Assembly (NCBI GenBank): GCA_036387255.1
Contig: DASVUC010000198.1
Coordinates: 1-64,000 of the forward strand
From: DASVUC01 sp036387255
GTDB taxonomy: Bacteria > Planctomycetota > Phycisphaerae > Tepidisphaerales > Tepidisphaeraceae
DNA: 64,000 bases
Reading direction: 5' to 3'
Shown here: in pieces, positions 32,667-41,612 of the stretch
How the letters are laid out: every line of letters starts with the position of its first letter
Position numbering within the stretch: the stretch's first letter is position 1
Position numbers and translations under genes: made by a program
Notes under the pieces: generated by a model
What the model was told of the DNA's origin: nothing
What the model saw: only the letters and a program-made list of their open reading frames with translations
The model's database searches: none

Positions 32667-32844
32667 GTTATCGGTAGCAGGGTGAGGCAAGATCAAGAGC
32701 GCGGCGGCAAGGAAGCGAGATCACGCAACGTAATTGTTGAACGCAAAGGCTGAGTAGACGCCCCCAATTTTCGCTCAGCAGAGTTTGCGTGCGGTGGGGG
32801 GTGTTGGATACCGTCTCGCGGCTTAAGGCACTGAAGGAGCGACG

Positions 32845-34245
32845 ATGGCGGATTATTCAGTAGCGGCTGCGCTGGCGGGCGAGCCGGGCGAGAAGGCGGC
32901 GGTCACCATCAAGGGATGGGTGAGGACCCGCCGGGACAGTAAGGGGGGCTTTTCATTTCTCGCGATCAACGATGGATCGTGCTTCGATTCAGTTCAGGTC
33001 GTTGCGCCCAATGCGCTGGCGAACTACCAGAGCGACGTGTTGAAGATCACCAGCGGGTGCTCGGTGATCGTGACGGGAAAGCTGGTGAAGTCGCAGGGGA
33101 AGGGGCAGGCGTTTGAGATCCAGGCGGATGCGGTGCAGGTCGTGGGGTGGGTGGATGATCCGGATCATTATCCGATCCAGCCCAAGCCGCACACGATGGA
33201 ATACCTGCGCGAGGTGGCGCACCTGCGCCCGCGGACGAACACGTTTGGGGCCATCACGCGCGTGCGGCATTGCTTGTCAATGGCGATCCACCGGTTCTTC
33301 CACGAGAACGGATTTTTCTGGGTGCATACGCCAATCATCACGACGAGCGATGCCGAGGGTGCGGGAGCCATGTTTCGAGTGAGCACGCTCGATTTTGTGA
33401 ACATGCCGAGGACGCCAGAGGGGAAGATCGACTATGCACAGGATTTTTTCGCGAAAGAAGCTTCGCTGACGGTGTCGGGGCAGCTCAACGTCGAGACGTA
33501 CTGCATGGCGATGAGCAAGGTGTACACGTTTGGACCGACGTTCCGCGCCGAGTGGTCGTTTACGCCAAGGCACCTGGCAGAATTCTGGATGATTGAGCCT
33601 GAGATCGCCTTTGCGGACCTGAATACCGATGCCAACCTTGCGGAACAGTTTTTGAAATACATCTTCCGCGCGCTGCTGAACGAGCGCCCGGACGATATGA
33701 GGTTCTTCGCCGAGCGGATTGATAAGGAGTGCATCAACCGCCTGGAGAAGTTCGTCGATTCTAGCTTCGAGCGAATGACCTATACCGATGCAATTGCAGC
33801 GCTCGAGAAGAGCGGAAAGAAGTTTGACTTTCCGGTGAAGTGGGGGATGGACATGCAATCCGAGCACGAGCGCTGGCTGACGGAAGAGCATTTGAAGCGG
33901 CCGGTGGTGGTGACGGATTATCCAAAGCAGATCAAGGCCTTCTACATGCGCGTGAACGATGACGGGAAAACGGTGGCGGCGATGGATGTGCTGGCGCCGG
34001 GCATCGGCGAGATCATCGGCGGTTCCCAGCGCGAAGAGCGCCTCGACATCCTCGATCAGCGCATGGATGAAATGCACCTGAGCAAGGAGAGCTATAACTG
34101 GTACCGGGACCTGCGGCGGTACGGGACTGTGCCGCACGCCGGATTTGGGCTGGGGTTTGAACGAACGATCATGTATGCGACGGGGATGCAGAACGTGCGG
34201 GATGTGATACCGTTCCCGCGGGTGCCGAAGCATGCCGAATTCTGA
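32845..34245 (+). CDS. asnS: Asparaginyl-tRNA synthetase
   Basis: This class IIb synthetase charges tRNA-Asn. The 466-residue protein has an OB-fold anticodon-binding domain (VTIKGWVRTRRDSKGGFSFL). The catalytic core follows, with motif 1-2 segments (FFHENGFFWVHTPIITTSDAEGA in two parts, FGPTFRAEWSFTPRHLAEF) and motif 3 GFGLGFERTIMYATGMQNVRD. The end VIPFPRVPKHAEF is typical of AsnRS and distinguishes it from AspRS. GAAGGAG lies about five bases before the ATG. Its presence shows direct Asn charging. Confidence 0.96.
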   Translation: MADYSVAAALAGEPGEKAAVTIKGWVRTRRDSKGGFSFLAINDGSCFDSVQVVAPNALANYQSDVLKITSGCSVIVTGKLVKSQGKGQAFEIQADAVQVVGWVDDPDHYPIQPKPHTMEYLREVAHLRPRTNTFGAITRVRHCLSMAIHRFFHENGFFWVHTPIITTSDAEGAGAMFRVSTLDFVNMPRTPEGKIDYAQDFFAKEASLTVSGQLNVETYCMAMSKVYTFGPTFRAEWSFTPRHLAEFWMIEPEIAFADLNTDANLAEQFLKYIFRALLNERPDDMRFFAERIDKECINRLEKFVDSSFERMTYTDAIAALEKSGKKFDFPVKWGMDMQSEHERWLTEEHLKRPVVVTDYPKQIKAFYMRVNDDGKTVAAMDVLAPGIGEIIGGSQREERLDILDQRMDEMHLSKESYNWYRDLRRYGTVPHAGFGLGFERTIMYATGMQNVRDVIPFPRVPKHAEF

Positions 34246-34329
34246 CGGGTTTTTCATTCGCTCCCGCCCACTGCATGGCGTTGTAAGATCATCACTGCAT
34301 CGGGCAAAGCGAGCTCAGGAGTAACTGTT

Positions 34330-35574
34330 TTGACGGGCAAGCCAACTTCATCACCTGCCATCCGTGTCGCTGACCCGGTGGATACGCTGCGCTTTATGTT
34401 TGGGGTAGGAATTGAGTGTTCGTGCCCCACGATCGAGGGGGGCGTGCGGGTGGATCAGCTTCGGGATACCGGGCACTACGAGATGTGGAAGCAGGACCTG
34501 AAGCTCGTGCGCGAGCTGGGGCTGCGGTATCTGCGCTATGGGCCGCCGATCTACAAGATCTGGCTGGGGCCGGGACAATACAACTGGTCGGAGCTGGATC
34601 CGGTGATGGCGGAGATGCGGCGGCTGGGGATCGTGCCAATCATCGATTTGTGCCACTTCGGCCTGCCGGATTGGCTCAGGGATTTTCAGAACCCGGAGTG
34701 GCCGGACCGGTTTGGGGATTATGCGCATGCGTTTGCCGAGCGGTATCCGTGGGTGCGGTATTACACGCCGGTGAATGAGATTTATGTGACGGCGCTGTTC
34801 AGCGCTGCATTTGGGTGGTGGAACGAACGGCAGATGAGCGATCACGCGTTCGTCACCAACATCAAGCACTGCGTGAAAGCGTCGCTGATCTCGATGAAGG
34901 CGATCCTGGACCTTCGGCCGGACGCGATCTTCGTGTTCAGCGAATCGACGGAGTACGTGCACCCGGGGAGCCCGGAGCTGGTGACGCAGGCGCATTTCAT
35001 GAACGAGCGCCGGTTCCTCTCGCTGGATCTGCTCTTCGGACATGACGTCAGCGCGACGATGTACCGGTACATCCTCGCCAACGGAATGTGCGCCGAAGAG
35101 TACATGTGGTTCATGCAGCAGCGGCACTTGCGGACGCACTGCATCATGGGGACGGACTATTACATCACCAACGAGCACGTGCTGAAGCCGGACGGGAAGT
35201 CCATCGGGGCGGGGGCTGTGTATGGGTATTACGTGATCACCCGGCAGTAGTACGATCGGTATCGGCTGCCGGTGATGCATACCGAAACCAACCGCACGTC
35301 GCAGCTTGCGGTGGAGTGGTTATGGAAGGAATGGATGAACCTCCTTCGGCTGCGCGAGGATGGAGTGCCAATCATTGGGTTCACCTGGTTTGGTCTGGTC
35401 GACATGAAGGATTGGGATTCGGCGCTGACAAAGATGCGGGGGAATGTGAACCACGTGGGGCTCTATACACTCGCTCGAAAGCCTCGGAAGGTGGCGCGGG
35501 AGTATCGGCGGCTGGTGGAGGAGTATTCGCACTTGCCGATCAGCAGCACGAAGTTTCCGATCCTGACGGCTTAA
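34330..35574 (+). pseudogene. Family 1 glycosyl hydrolase-like enzyme interrupted by an in-frame TAG
   Basis: One frame runs from TTG 34330 (with AGGAG nine bases upstream) to TAA at 35572, broken only by TAG at 35248-35250. The sequence resembles GH1 beta-glycosidases. RYGPPIYKIWLGPGQYNW and VPIIDLCHFGLPDWL come first, and RYYTPVNEIYVTALF carries the acid/base Glu (family motif T-x-NE). After the stop, LPVMHTETNRTSQLAV carries the expected nucleophile Glu (family motif TEN). The stop replaces one residue in VITRQ-*-YDRYRLP; TAC or TAT (Tyr) would restore it. The truncated product (306 aa) would lack the nucleophile and be inactive. Other genes here end in TAG, so reassignment is unlikely. 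It heads the alpha-glucan locus. Confidence 0.75.
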
Positions 35575-35577
35575 CGT

Positions 35578-35994
35578 ATGGCACTGGCGTTCGTGATTAC
35601 ACTTGAGAAGGAACTGCCCGAGGCGCTGGCGGCGTACGCGAAGGCGAAGGCGGGGAAGGCGCTGGCGCGCGAGGCGGATCGACTGGATACAGCGGCGAGG
35701 ACCAAACATGTGCCGGCGATTACAGCGATGCTGTCGGAGAGCCAGGCGGCGCTGATCAAGCAGCTGACGGAAGAGGGATTTGATCCGACCAAGATGCGGT
35801 TGCCACCTGAGGTTTGGTACACGGCGACGGAGGGGTTGCAGACGGTTCGGGCGCTGGCCGAGCATGTGAGCGCGAACTTGAATAACTTCAAGCAGCCCAA
35901 TCCGATCCTGCGGGATCTGAAGGCGTCGGAGGCGCTGCTGGTCGCGGCGGAGGGCGCCGGAGTGCGGTTCCACTTCACAAAGGTTGATCTTTAA
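35578..35994 (+). CDS. Small helical protein of unknown function in the alpha-glucan locus
   Basis: This 138-residue protein (MALAFVITLEKELPEALAAY) starts three bases after the glycosidase stop codon, so it is probably translated from the same transcript. It looks mostly helical with several alanine-rich stretches and a conserved-looking middle, PPEVWYTATEGLQTVRALAEH. There is no signal peptide or membrane segment. I do not recognise the family. The gene ends 87 bases before glgE, which seems to have its own promoter. Confidence 0.6.
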   Translation: MALAFVITLEKELPEALAAYAKAKAGKALAREADRLDTAARTKHVPAITAMLSESQAALIKQLTEEGFDPTKMRLPPEVWYTATEGLQTVRALAEHVSANLNNFKQPNPILRDLKASEALLVAAEGAGVRFHFTKVDL

Positions 35995-36068
35995 CAGCAA
36001 CGGCAGAGCTCGTTCTCTTCCGGATTTTCCCGGCTTCTTTGCCCGCTGTCTGCTGAGAGGGGGCTCCT

Positions 36069-36074
36069 TATACT
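36069..36074 (+). promoter_or_regulatory. -10 hexamer TATACT, leaderless start of glgE
   Basis: TATACT lies seven bases before the glgE ATG at 36082 and no Shine-Dalgarno sequence is present. It suggests that glgE, treS-mak and glgB are transcribed from here as a leaderless operon mRNA. Confidence 0.5.
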
Positions 36075-36081
36075 GCCGCCC

Positions 36082-38130
36082 ATGATTGGAGTAGCTCCAT
36101 CTGAACGGACGCGCGGTAACTCGTTGGGTGAACGGTCCTTGCAAGAGCGGTTGCCCGAGCAGGGGCGCTCGCGCGTGATCATCGAAAACATATCGCCAAA
36201 TGTGGACGGCGGGCGCTTCGCGGCCAAACGAACGGTCGGCGAGACCGTACGCGTGGAAGCGGACGTGTTTGTGGACGGACATGATCAGATCAGCGTGGCG
36301 CTGAAACATCGCACGCCGGGCATGCCGGAATGGAATGAAGTCGACATGACGCCGCTGGTCAATGACCGGTGGATGGGCGAGTTCGACGTGCATGCGGTGG
36401 GGTGGCGCGAGTTCACCGTTTGCGCCTGGGTTGATCGGTTCGCGACTTGGCGCTACGACATGAAAAAGCGCGTGGCGGCTGGGCAGGATGTGTCGGTGGA
36501 TCTGGTGATCGGATCGCAACTGGTGGATGAAGCGGCGGAGGCGAATGAGGGGGAAGTGGCCAAGACGCTGCGGAATTATGCGAATTTTCTGCGGGGTGAA
36601 CTGCGCGATGAGGCGGTTGAAGTTGCACTCGGGACTTCGCTGGCCGCTCTGATGCGGCGGCACGCGCCGCGGCAATTTCTGACGGAGTGGCCGACGACGA
36701 TCGCGATGTGGGTGGATCGGCCCAAGGCGCGGTTCAGCTCGTGGTATGAGCTGTTTCCGCGGTCGGCGTCGCCGGATCGGACTCGGCATGGGACGCTGCG
36801 GGATGTGGAGAATCGTTTGCCTCGGATTGCGGAGATGGGATTTGATGTGCTGTATCTGCCGCCGATCCATCCCATCGGCCGGGCGTTTCGGAAGGGGCGG
36901 AACAATTCGCCGGTGGCGGAGGAGGGGGATGTCGGCAGCCCGTGGGCAATCGGGGGTCCGGAAGGGGGGCATGATGCGATTCATCCGGAGCTGGGCACAT
37001 TTGAAGATTTTGAGCGCCTGGTGCGGGCGGCACATGAGCAGGGGATTGAGATCGCCATGGACATGGCGTTTCAGTGCTCGCCGGACCATCCTTATGTGAA
37101 GCAGCATCCGGATTGGTTTCGGCATCGCCCAGACGGGACGATCCAGTACGCGGAGAATCCACCCAAAAAATATCAGGACATCTATCCTTTCGACTTTGAG
37201 TGCCAGAACTGGGAAGCGCTTTGGAACGAGCTGCTGCGCGTGGTGCTGTTCTGGGCGGACAAGGGAGTAAAGATCTTCCGCGTGGACAACCCGCACACGA
37301 AGCCCTTCCCGTTCTGGGAATGGCTGATCGCGGAGGTGAAGAAGCGGGATCCGAATGTGCTGTTCCTGGCAGAGGCCTTCACGCGCCCCAAGGTGATGTA
37401 TCGGCTGGCGAAGCTGGGCTTCACGCAGTCGTACACCTACTTCGCATGGCGCAATGAGCCCTGGGGCATTCGGCAGTATTTCACCGAGCTGACAACAGAG
37501 CCGGTGGTGGATTTCTTCCGGCCGAATGCTTGGCCGAATACGCCGGACATTTTGAACGAGTATCTGCAAACCGATTCGCGGGCGGCGTATGTGATTCGCG
37601 CGGTTCTTGCCTCGACGCTGTGCGCGAACTACGGAATTTACGGTCCCGCCTTCGAGCTCATGGAGGGGCGGCCGGTGAAGCGTGGCAGCGAGGAATACCT
37701 GGACAGTGAAAAATATCAGCTCCGACAGTGGGACCTGGACAGCCCGCAGTCCTTGGCGGAACTGTTGGGGCGGCTGAATCGAATTCGCAAGGAAAATCCG
37801 GCCCTTCAGCACGATCGGGGTCTGGTGTTTCATCCCACCGACAACCCGACCGTGGTCTGCTACAGCAAGACGCTGGGGAACAATACGATTTTGGTTGCGG
37901 TGAATACGGACCCCTATCACACGCAGTGGGCGAATCTGGATCTGAACCTTGCAGCGCTGAATGTTCCGGCGGATCAGCAGTTCCAAGTACACGACTTGCT
38001 CACCGATCTTCGGTACCGGTGGCAGGGGAACCGAGCCGTGGTGGGATTGGATCCCGGCTCGCTGCCCGTGCACGTGTTTGCGGTGCGGCGGTATTCGCGC
38101 ACCGAAGCGGATTTTGAGTACTTCATTTAA
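36082..38130 (+). CDS. glgE: Alpha-1,4-glucan:maltose-1-phosphate maltosyltransferase
   Basis: GlgE (GH13_3) adds maltose units from maltose-1-phosphate to the non-reducing end of alpha-1,4-glucans. The 682-residue length fits the family. An N-terminal beta-sandwich domain (about 1-180) precedes the catalytic barrel. Visible motifs are YLPPIHPIGRAFRKGRNNS, the GlgE-typical AENPPKKYQDIYPFDF, the nucleophile region KIFRVDNPHTKPFPFWEWL, the acid/base region LFLAEAFTRPKVMY and the C-terminal VNTDPYHTQWANLDL. It is the first gene of glgE-treS/mak-glgB. The next gene starts 14 bases later. Confidence 0.96.
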   Translation: MIGVAPSERTRGNSLGERSLQERLPEQGRSRVIIENISPNVDGGRFAAKRTVGETVRVEADVFVDGHDQISVALKHRTPGMPEWNEVDMTPLVNDRWMGEFDVHAVGWREFTVCAWVDRFATWRYDMKKRVAAGQDVSVDLVIGSQLVDEAAEANEGEVAKTLRNYANFLRGELRDEAVEVALGTSLAALMRRHAPRQFLTEWPTTIAMWVDRPKARFSSWYELFPRSASPDRTRHGTLRDVENRLPRIAEMGFDVLYLPPIHPIGRAFRKGRNNSPVAEEGDVGSPWAIGGPEGGHDAIHPELGTFEDFERLVRAAHEQGIEIAMDMAFQCSPDHPYVKQHPDWFRHRPDGTIQYAENPPKKYQDIYPFDFECQNWEALWNELLRVVLFWADKGVKIFRVDNPHTKPFPFWEWLIAEVKKRDPNVLFLAEAFTRPKVMYRLAKLGFTQSYTYFAWRNEPWGIRQYFTELTTEPVVDFFRPNAWPNTPDILNEYLQTDSRAAYVIRAVLASTLCANYGIYGPAFELMEGRPVKRGSEEYLDSEKYQLRQWDLDSPQSLAELLGRLNRIRKENPALQHDRGLVFHPTDNPTVVCYSKTLGNNTILVAVNTDPYHTQWANLDLNLAALNVPADQQFQVHDLLTDLRYRWQGNRAVVGLDPGSLPVHVFAVRRYSRTEADFEYFI

Positions 38131-38144
38131 CAGGAGCGACTGCG

Positions 38145-41100
38145 TTGATCAGTGTCGTCTCGAATCCAAGACTGGCCGGCGCATCGATGGCGAATTCGCC
38201 CACGATGCCCATTGATCCGCTGTGGTATCAGAACGCTGTCATCTACCAGATGCACGTGCGGTCGTTCAGCGACAGCAACGGCGACGGCATCGGGGATTTC
38301 ACAGGCGCGATTTCGAAACTCGATTACCTGGAAGAGCTGGGTGTGACGGCGATCTGGATTCTGCCGTTCTACCCGTCGCCGCTGAAGGACGACGGGTATG
38401 ACATCGCCGACTACACCAGCGTGAATCCTTCGTATGGCACGATCGATGATGTGCGGCGATTTATCGCTGAGGCGCATCGCCGGCAGATGCGGGTAATCAC
38501 GGAATTGGTGATCAACCACACATCCGATCAGCACGCGTGGTTTCAGCGGGCGCGGCGTGCGCCTAAGGGCTCGCCGGAGCGCGACTTCTACGTGTGGAGC
38601 GACACGAGCGAGAAGTACAGCGGCGTGCGGATCATCTTCAAGGACTTTGAGCCCAGCAACTGGACGTTCGATCATGTGGCGGGGCAGTACTACTGGCACC
38701 GCTTCTTCAATCATCAGCCGGATCTGAACTTTGATAATCCGGCGGTGCACGATGCGGTGCTTCAAGTATGCGACTTCTGGATGAGCGCCGGCGTGGATGG
38801 CGTGCGGCTGGATGCGGTGCCTTACTTGTACGAGCGCGAGGGGACGAGCTGCGAGAATCTTCCGGAGACGCATGATTTTCTGAAGAAGCTGCGGCGGCAC
38901 GTGGATGAGAAGTGGCCGGGGCGGATGCTGCTGGCCGAGGCGAACCAGTGGCCGGAGGATGCCATTGCATACTTTGGCGACGGCGACGAATGCCACATGA
39001 ACTTCCACTTCCCGTTGATGCCGCGGCTGTTCATGTCGCTGCGGATGGAGGACCGGTATCCGATCATCGACATCCTCGAGCAGACACCGCCGCTGCCGAA
39101 GAACGCGCAGTGGGCCATGTTCTTGCGGAACCATGACGAGCTGACGCTGGAGATGGTGACAGACGAAGAGCGCGACTACATGTGGCGCGTGTACGCCTCC
39201 GATCCCGCGGCGCGGATCAACATGGGGATCCGGCGCCGGCTGGCGCCGCTGCTGAACAACAGCCGGCGGAAGATCGAGCTGATGAACGCGCTGCTCTTCT
39301 CCATGCCGGGGACGCCGGTGCTGTACTACGGCGACGAGATCGGGATGGGGGACAACATCTTCCTCGGTGATCGCAATGGGGTCCGTACGCCCATGCAGTG
39401 GAGCGCGGATCGAAACGCCGGGTTCAGTCGCGCCAATCCGCAGCGGTTGTTTCTGCCAGTGATTATCGACCCGGAATATCACTACGAGACGATCAACGTT
39501 GAGGCGCAGCTGACGAATCCGTCATCGCTGCTCTGGTGGACGCGTAGGCTGATCGCCCTGCGGAAGCATCACCTGGTCTTTGGGCGGGGCGACATCCAGT
39601 TTTTAACGCCAAACAACCCAAAGGTACTGGCATTTCTACGGCGATACGAGAATGAGCATGTACTGGTGGTGGCAAACCTTTCGCGTTTTTCCCAGCCGCT
39701 GGAACTGGAGATGAAGGATTACGCGGGTTACACGCCGGTCGAGATGTTCGGCAACGTGCGCTTCCCGGCGGTGAAGGAGGACGGCTGCTACACGCTTTCG
39801 CTTTCGCCGCATGGTTTTTACTGGTTCCTGATGGAGCCGGCGGCTACGGCGGCGACGGATGGGGCAGCGGTGCCGGAGATTTCGTTGCGGTCGTCGGGCG
39901 CGTCCATCTTTGAAGATGCGGACTTTGACCGTTTGCTGGCGCAGCGCTTGCCGCGGTTGCTTCCGACGCGGCGGTGGTTTACCTCCAAGGCGCGGACGGT
40001 GCGGAATGTTCGCGTGGTGGATCGGTTGATGCTGGACGAGCCTTCAGCGGGCACGCCGTCGGGGCTTTTCCTGATCGAGGTGGAGCTGACGGATGGAGAG
40101 CCGGAGGTGTATGCGCTGCCGCTGGTGGCGAAAGAAGTGGAAGGGGAGCGCGGCGCGGCGGCGGATGCTTCCGTGCTGCTTTACGCGACAGATGGAGGGA
40201 GTCGGCGGTGGATAATCAAGGACGCGATGGCGGATGCCGACTTCGCACGTTCTCTGCTGCGGGCGGCGATGGATCAGCGGGAGGTTGAGGGGGAGCGATT
40301 GAAGATCAGCGGCCGCCGGATTAAGACCGACGCGGTTGATGTTGATGCGCTGGCGGTGAAAATTCCAGAGCGCGAACAGAGCAACAGCAACGTCGTCTTC
40401 GGCGATCAGCTCATCTTCAAGCTGTACCGGCGGGTGGATGAGGGATCAAATCCGGAGCTGGAGCTTGGGGAGCACCTGACGTCTAACGCCGGCTTCACAC
40501 ACACGGCGCCGATTGCGGCGGCAATTGAGCTGACGGGGCTTGGGCCTCGGCGCACGCTGGGCGTGGTGCTGACGTTCGTGCCAAACGAGGGTGATGCGTG
40601 GGGTACATTTTTAGATTATGCGCAGCGGTATTTTGAAGGGCTGGATGCGCTCACCCCGGAGCAGGCAGCCGAGCTTTGCTTGCCAGGTGATGCGGGATGT
40701 TCAAGCCTGGAGGAGGGGCCGCCGCCGGATATTGCTTCGTTGATCGCCGAGCCGCTGGAGCTGGCGCGACTGCTGGGCCGTCGCACGGCGGAGATGCACG
40801 CGGCGCTGGCGGATGATCAGGGAAATCCGGCGTTTGCGCCAGAACCGTATGGTCCGACGTATCAGCGGTCGTTGTTTCAGTCGATGCGCAACACGACACG
40901 CGCGGCCATGCAGGTGTTGTCGCGGCGGGCTGCATCGTTGCAAGGCGAGGCGCAGCAGTTGGGCCAGTCCGTGCTCAACAGTGAAAGCAAGATCCTCTCG
41001 TTCTTCCGTGAACTCACGGGTAGACCCATTCGTGCGATGCGAACGCGAACGCATGGCGATTACCACCTGGGCCAAGTGCTGTGGACGGGGAAGGATTTCA

Positions 41101-41612
41101 TCATCATCGATTTTGAAGGCGAGCCGTTGCGGTCTGTCGGCGAGCGAAGGCTGAAGCGCTCGCCGCTGCGGGATGTGGCCGGGATGATTCGCAGTTTCGA
41201 CTACGCGGCCTGGACGGCGCTGCGAAACCACTGGGAATTGCTGCCTCCGGATGGAGCGGCGACGGTGCGAGATCGGGAGCTTCGCGGGGCGCGCATCTGG
41301 GGCGCGTGGCTTGGACGGGAATACGTCCGCGCGTATACGGTGCGGCTGCGCGAGCTTCGGGGCGATCTGATTCCAGCCAAGCTTGAGGATGCGGAGCTGG
41401 TGCTGCGATCGTGGGTGCTGGAGAAGGCGTTGTATGAGATCACCTACGAATTGAATTCGCGCCCGGACTGGGTGGATATTCCGCTGCGTGCGGTGATGAC
41501 GATCGTGGATCTGCCGCAGCAGGCGACGGCGGTATCGGGCGCGGTGGCGTCGACCACGGAAACCAAGCCAAATCTTGAAGACGTTCATGGACGTCAGGAG
41601 CGGGGCCAATGA
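38145..41612 (+). CDS. treS: Trehalose synthase fused to maltokinase
   Basis: This is a two-enzyme fusion of 1155 residues. The N-terminal 560 residues are TreS (GH13_16), which isomerises trehalose and maltose. Motifs are WYQNAVIYQMHVRSFSDSN, ELVINHTSDQHAWFQ, GVRLDAVPYLYEREG with the nucleophile Asp, LLAEANQWPEDAIAYFG and FLRNHDELTLEMVTDEE. The C-terminal 470 residues are a maltokinase, which phosphorylates maltose with ATP. Its signature is RTRTHGDYHLGQVLWTG followed by FIIIDFEGEPLRS, with the catalytic and metal-binding Asp. The product, maltose-1-phosphate, feeds GlgE next door. TTG 38145 is preceded by CAGGAG at normal spacing; ATG 38187 is an alternative. The last four bases overlap glgB. 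Confidence 0.95.
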   Translation: MISVVSNPRLAGASMANSPTMPIDPLWYQNAVIYQMHVRSFSDSNGDGIGDFTGAISKLDYLEELGVTAIWILPFYPSPLKDDGYDIADYTSVNPSYGTIDDVRRFIAEAHRRQMRVITELVINHTSDQHAWFQRARRAPKGSPERDFYVWSDTSEKYSGVRIIFKDFEPSNWTFDHVAGQYYWHRFFNHQPDLNFDNPAVHDAVLQVCDFWMSAGVDGVRLDAVPYLYEREGTSCENLPETHDFLKKLRRHVDEKWPGRMLLAEANQWPEDAIAYFGDGDECHMNFHFPLMPRLFMSLRMEDRYPIIDILEQTPPLPKNAQWAMFLRNHDELTLEMVTDEERDYMWRVYASDPAARINMGIRRRLAPLLNNSRRKIELMNALLFSMPGTPVLYYGDEIGMGDNIFLGDRNGVRTPMQWSADRNAGFSRANPQRLFLPVIIDPEYHYETINVEAQLTNPSSLLWWTRRLIALRKHHLVFGRGDIQFLTPNNPKVLAFLRRYENEHVLVVANLSRFSQPLELEMKDYAGYTPVEMFGNVRFPAVKEDGCYTLSLSPHGFYWFLMEPAATAATDGAAVPEISLRSSGASIFEDADFDRLLAQRLPRLLPTRRWFTSKARTVRNVRVVDRLMLDEPSAGTPSGLFLIEVELTDGEPEVYALPLVAKEVEGERGAAADASVLLYATDGGSRRWIIKDAMADADFARSLLRAAMDQREVEGERLKISGRRIKTDAVDVDALAVKIPEREQSNSNVVFGDQLIFKLYRRVDEGSNPELELGEHLTSNAGFTHTAPIAAAIELTGLGPRRTLGVVLTFVPNEGDAWGTFLDYAQRYFEGLDALTPEQAAELCLPGDAGCSSLEEGPPPDIASLIAEPLELARLLGRRTAEMHAALADDQGNPAFAPEPYGPTYQRSLFQSMRNTTRAAMQVLSRRAASLQGEAQQLGQSVLNSESKILSFFRELTGRPIRAMRTRTHGDYHLGQVLWTGKDFIIIDFEGEPLRSVGERRLKRSPLRDVAGMIRSFDYAAWTALRNHWELLPPDGAATVRDRELRGARIWGAWLGREYVRAYTVRLRELRGDLIPAKLEDAELVLRSWVLEKALYEITYELNSRPDWVDIPLRAVMTIVDLPQQATAVSGAVASTTETKPNLEDVHGRQERGQ

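Noticed and set aside
35248..35250. TAG read as an amino acid by code reassignment
   Set aside because: The aminotransferase, lptF, rsmA and the PHP gene in the same window end in TAG at natural C-termini, so TAG is a working stop here.
35320..38073. 917-codon open frame on the minus strand opposite glgE
   Set aside because: It is the shadow of a GC-rich coding strand. The translation is rich in Arg, His and Pro with no domain, while glgE on the other strand has every family motif.
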